NCBI GenBank assembly: GCA_028717825.1 | Contig: JAQUNB010000083.1 | Coordinates: 1-6,020 of the forward strand | Direction of reading: 5' to 3' | DNA length: 6,020 bases | From: Candidatus Omnitrophota bacterium | GTDB lineage: Bacteria > Omnitrophota > Gorgyraeia > Tantalellales > Tantalellaceae | Shown here: positions 5,520 to 6,020 of the stretch, piece by piece | How positions within the stretch are numbered: the stretch's first letter is position 1 | How the letters are laid out: each line of letters opens with the position of its first letter | Made by a program: the position numbers and the translations under genes | Notes under the pieces: model-generated | What the model was told of the DNA's origin: nothing | The model's input: only the letters and a program-made list of their open reading frames with translations | Databases searched by the model: none

Positions 5520-5575
5520 TGAACAAAAACGGTTTTTCATTATTTACATAATCAACCGTTGGATTGCATAATAAA
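5520..5575. repeat. 55-bp dispersed repeat, copy 2 (upstream of clpC)
   Basis: It is the partner of 1470-1524, in the same orientation and also placed upstream of a + strand gene. The leading 26 bases are identical. Downstream differences are concentrated in the segment that forms the promoter-like -10 here. It ends 7 nt before the clpC ribosome site. Confidence 0.65.
5543..5572 (+). promoter_or_regulatory. Likely sigma-70-type promoter of clpC
   Basis: TTTACA (5543-5548, five of six consensus bases) and CATAAT (5567-5572, five of six) are separated by 18 nt. Transcription would begin near 5579-5580, leaving a very short leader containing the AGGAGG ribosome site. The 323-bp distance from mcsB makes a separate clpC promoter plausible. 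No CtsR heptad operator (GGTCAAA type) or CIRCE inverted repeat was found nearby. Confidence 0.5.
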
Positions 5576-5594
5576 CAAATACAGGAGGAAACGA

Positions 5595-6020
5595 ATGCCG
5601 GCATTCAATAGATTTACTGAAAGGGCCAGAAAGGTCATTCTTTTGGCGAAGGAAGAAGCGAAAAGGCTGAACCACGATTATATCGGGACGGAACACATCC
5701 TGCTCGGCTTGGTTAAAGAGGGGGAAGGTGTAGCCGCGGCGGTACTGACGAGCCTTGGTCTTGAGTTCGATAATGTGCGCGCGGCGATCGAAAAACTTGT
5801 GCAGCCGGGTCCCGAAAAAGCGGCCGCCAACGATATTCCTTTTACACCTCGGGCCAAGAAAGTTATAGAGCTGGCGATGGACGAAGCGAGGAATCTCGGT
5901 CACAACTACATCAGAACGGAGCATCTGTTATTATGGCTCATAAGAGAAGGCTACGGTGTGGCAAGCCAAGTCCTTATTAACGAAGGAATGGACCTTAAAA
6001 CGGTAAGAGATGAAGTTATG
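5595..6020 (+). CDS. clpC: ClpC AAA+ unfoldase, N-terminal domain, 3'-partial
   Basis: ClpC is the ATP-driven unfoldase that delivers phosphoarginine-tagged or adaptor-bound proteins to the ClpP protease in the cytoplasm. Only 142 codons are inside the window; the frame runs open off the 3' edge (full ClpC is about 800 residues or more). They cover the double Clp_N repeat. Repeat one includes FTERARKVILLAKEEAKRL and IGTEHILLGLVKEGEGVAA; repeat two includes FTPRAKKVIELAMDEARNLG and IRTEHLLLWLIREGYGVAS. The glutamates equivalent to the phosphoarginine-binding E32 and E106 of B. subtilis ClpC appear as E33 and E109. Repeat two differs at normally conserved positions (R107, W114 and Y120). The strong AGGAGG at 5583-5588, 6 nt before the ATG, fixes the start. 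ClpA and ClpB are less likely, given the sequence and the mcsAB neighbours. Confidence 0.94.
   Translation, partial: MPAFNRFTERARKVILLAKEEAKRLNHDYIGTEHILLGLVKEGEGVAAAVLTSLGLEFDNVRAAIEKLVQPGPEKAAANDIPFTPRAKKVIELAMDEARNLGHNYIRTEHLLLWLIREGYGVASQVLINEGMDLKTVRDEVM

Overview
The window carries six protein genes, all on the + strand, separated by unusually long, repeat-filled gaps. In order they are: a LolC/LolE-type lipoprotein-releasing permease (5' end cut by the window edge), its ATPase partner LolD, a class IV branched-chain aminotransferase (ilvE), the arginine-phosphorylation pair mcsA and mcsB, and the start of clpC (cut by the 3' edge). A Lol system implies a diderm cell with lipoproteins destined for an outer membrane. 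The mcsA-mcsB-clpC block is best known from Gram-positive Firmicutes but also occurs in some diderm candidate phyla. Together with moderate GC content and gaps full of short degenerate repeats, this suggests an uncultured diderm lineage, possibly Omnitrophota. That placement is inference, not proof.

Layout: 2-1198 lolC/E; 1199-1604 repeat-rich gap; 1605-2306 lolD (GTG start); 2307-2523 gap filled by a repeat block and a nested palindrome; 2524-3396 ilvE; 3397-3649 gap with three abutting palindromes; 3650-4189 mcsA; 4219-5271 mcsB; 5272-5594 gap with a heptad array, a hairpin and a likely clpC promoter; 5595-6020 clpC N-terminal domain (142 codons, open at the edge).

How the genes work together: the permease and LolD would form an inner-membrane complex that extracts lipoproteins for transport to the outer membrane. 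McsA activates McsB, a kinase that phosphorylates arginines on proteins. ClpC's N-domain recognises phosphoarginine and feeds tagged proteins to ClpP. IlvE is a metabolic gene with no evident link to either system. No CtsR or HrcA gene or operator was found.

The most notable content is non-coding. Three of the four long gaps share a seven-nucleotide periodicity built from several different sequence families, and in at least one case it seems to begin inside the last codons of the upstream gene. One gap contains a nested, near-symmetric element of about 140 bp (MITE-like). Another has a 70-bp chain of three perfect palindromes. A 55-bp repeat sits upstream of both lolD and clpC, and the clpC copy contains a good sigma-70-like promoter.
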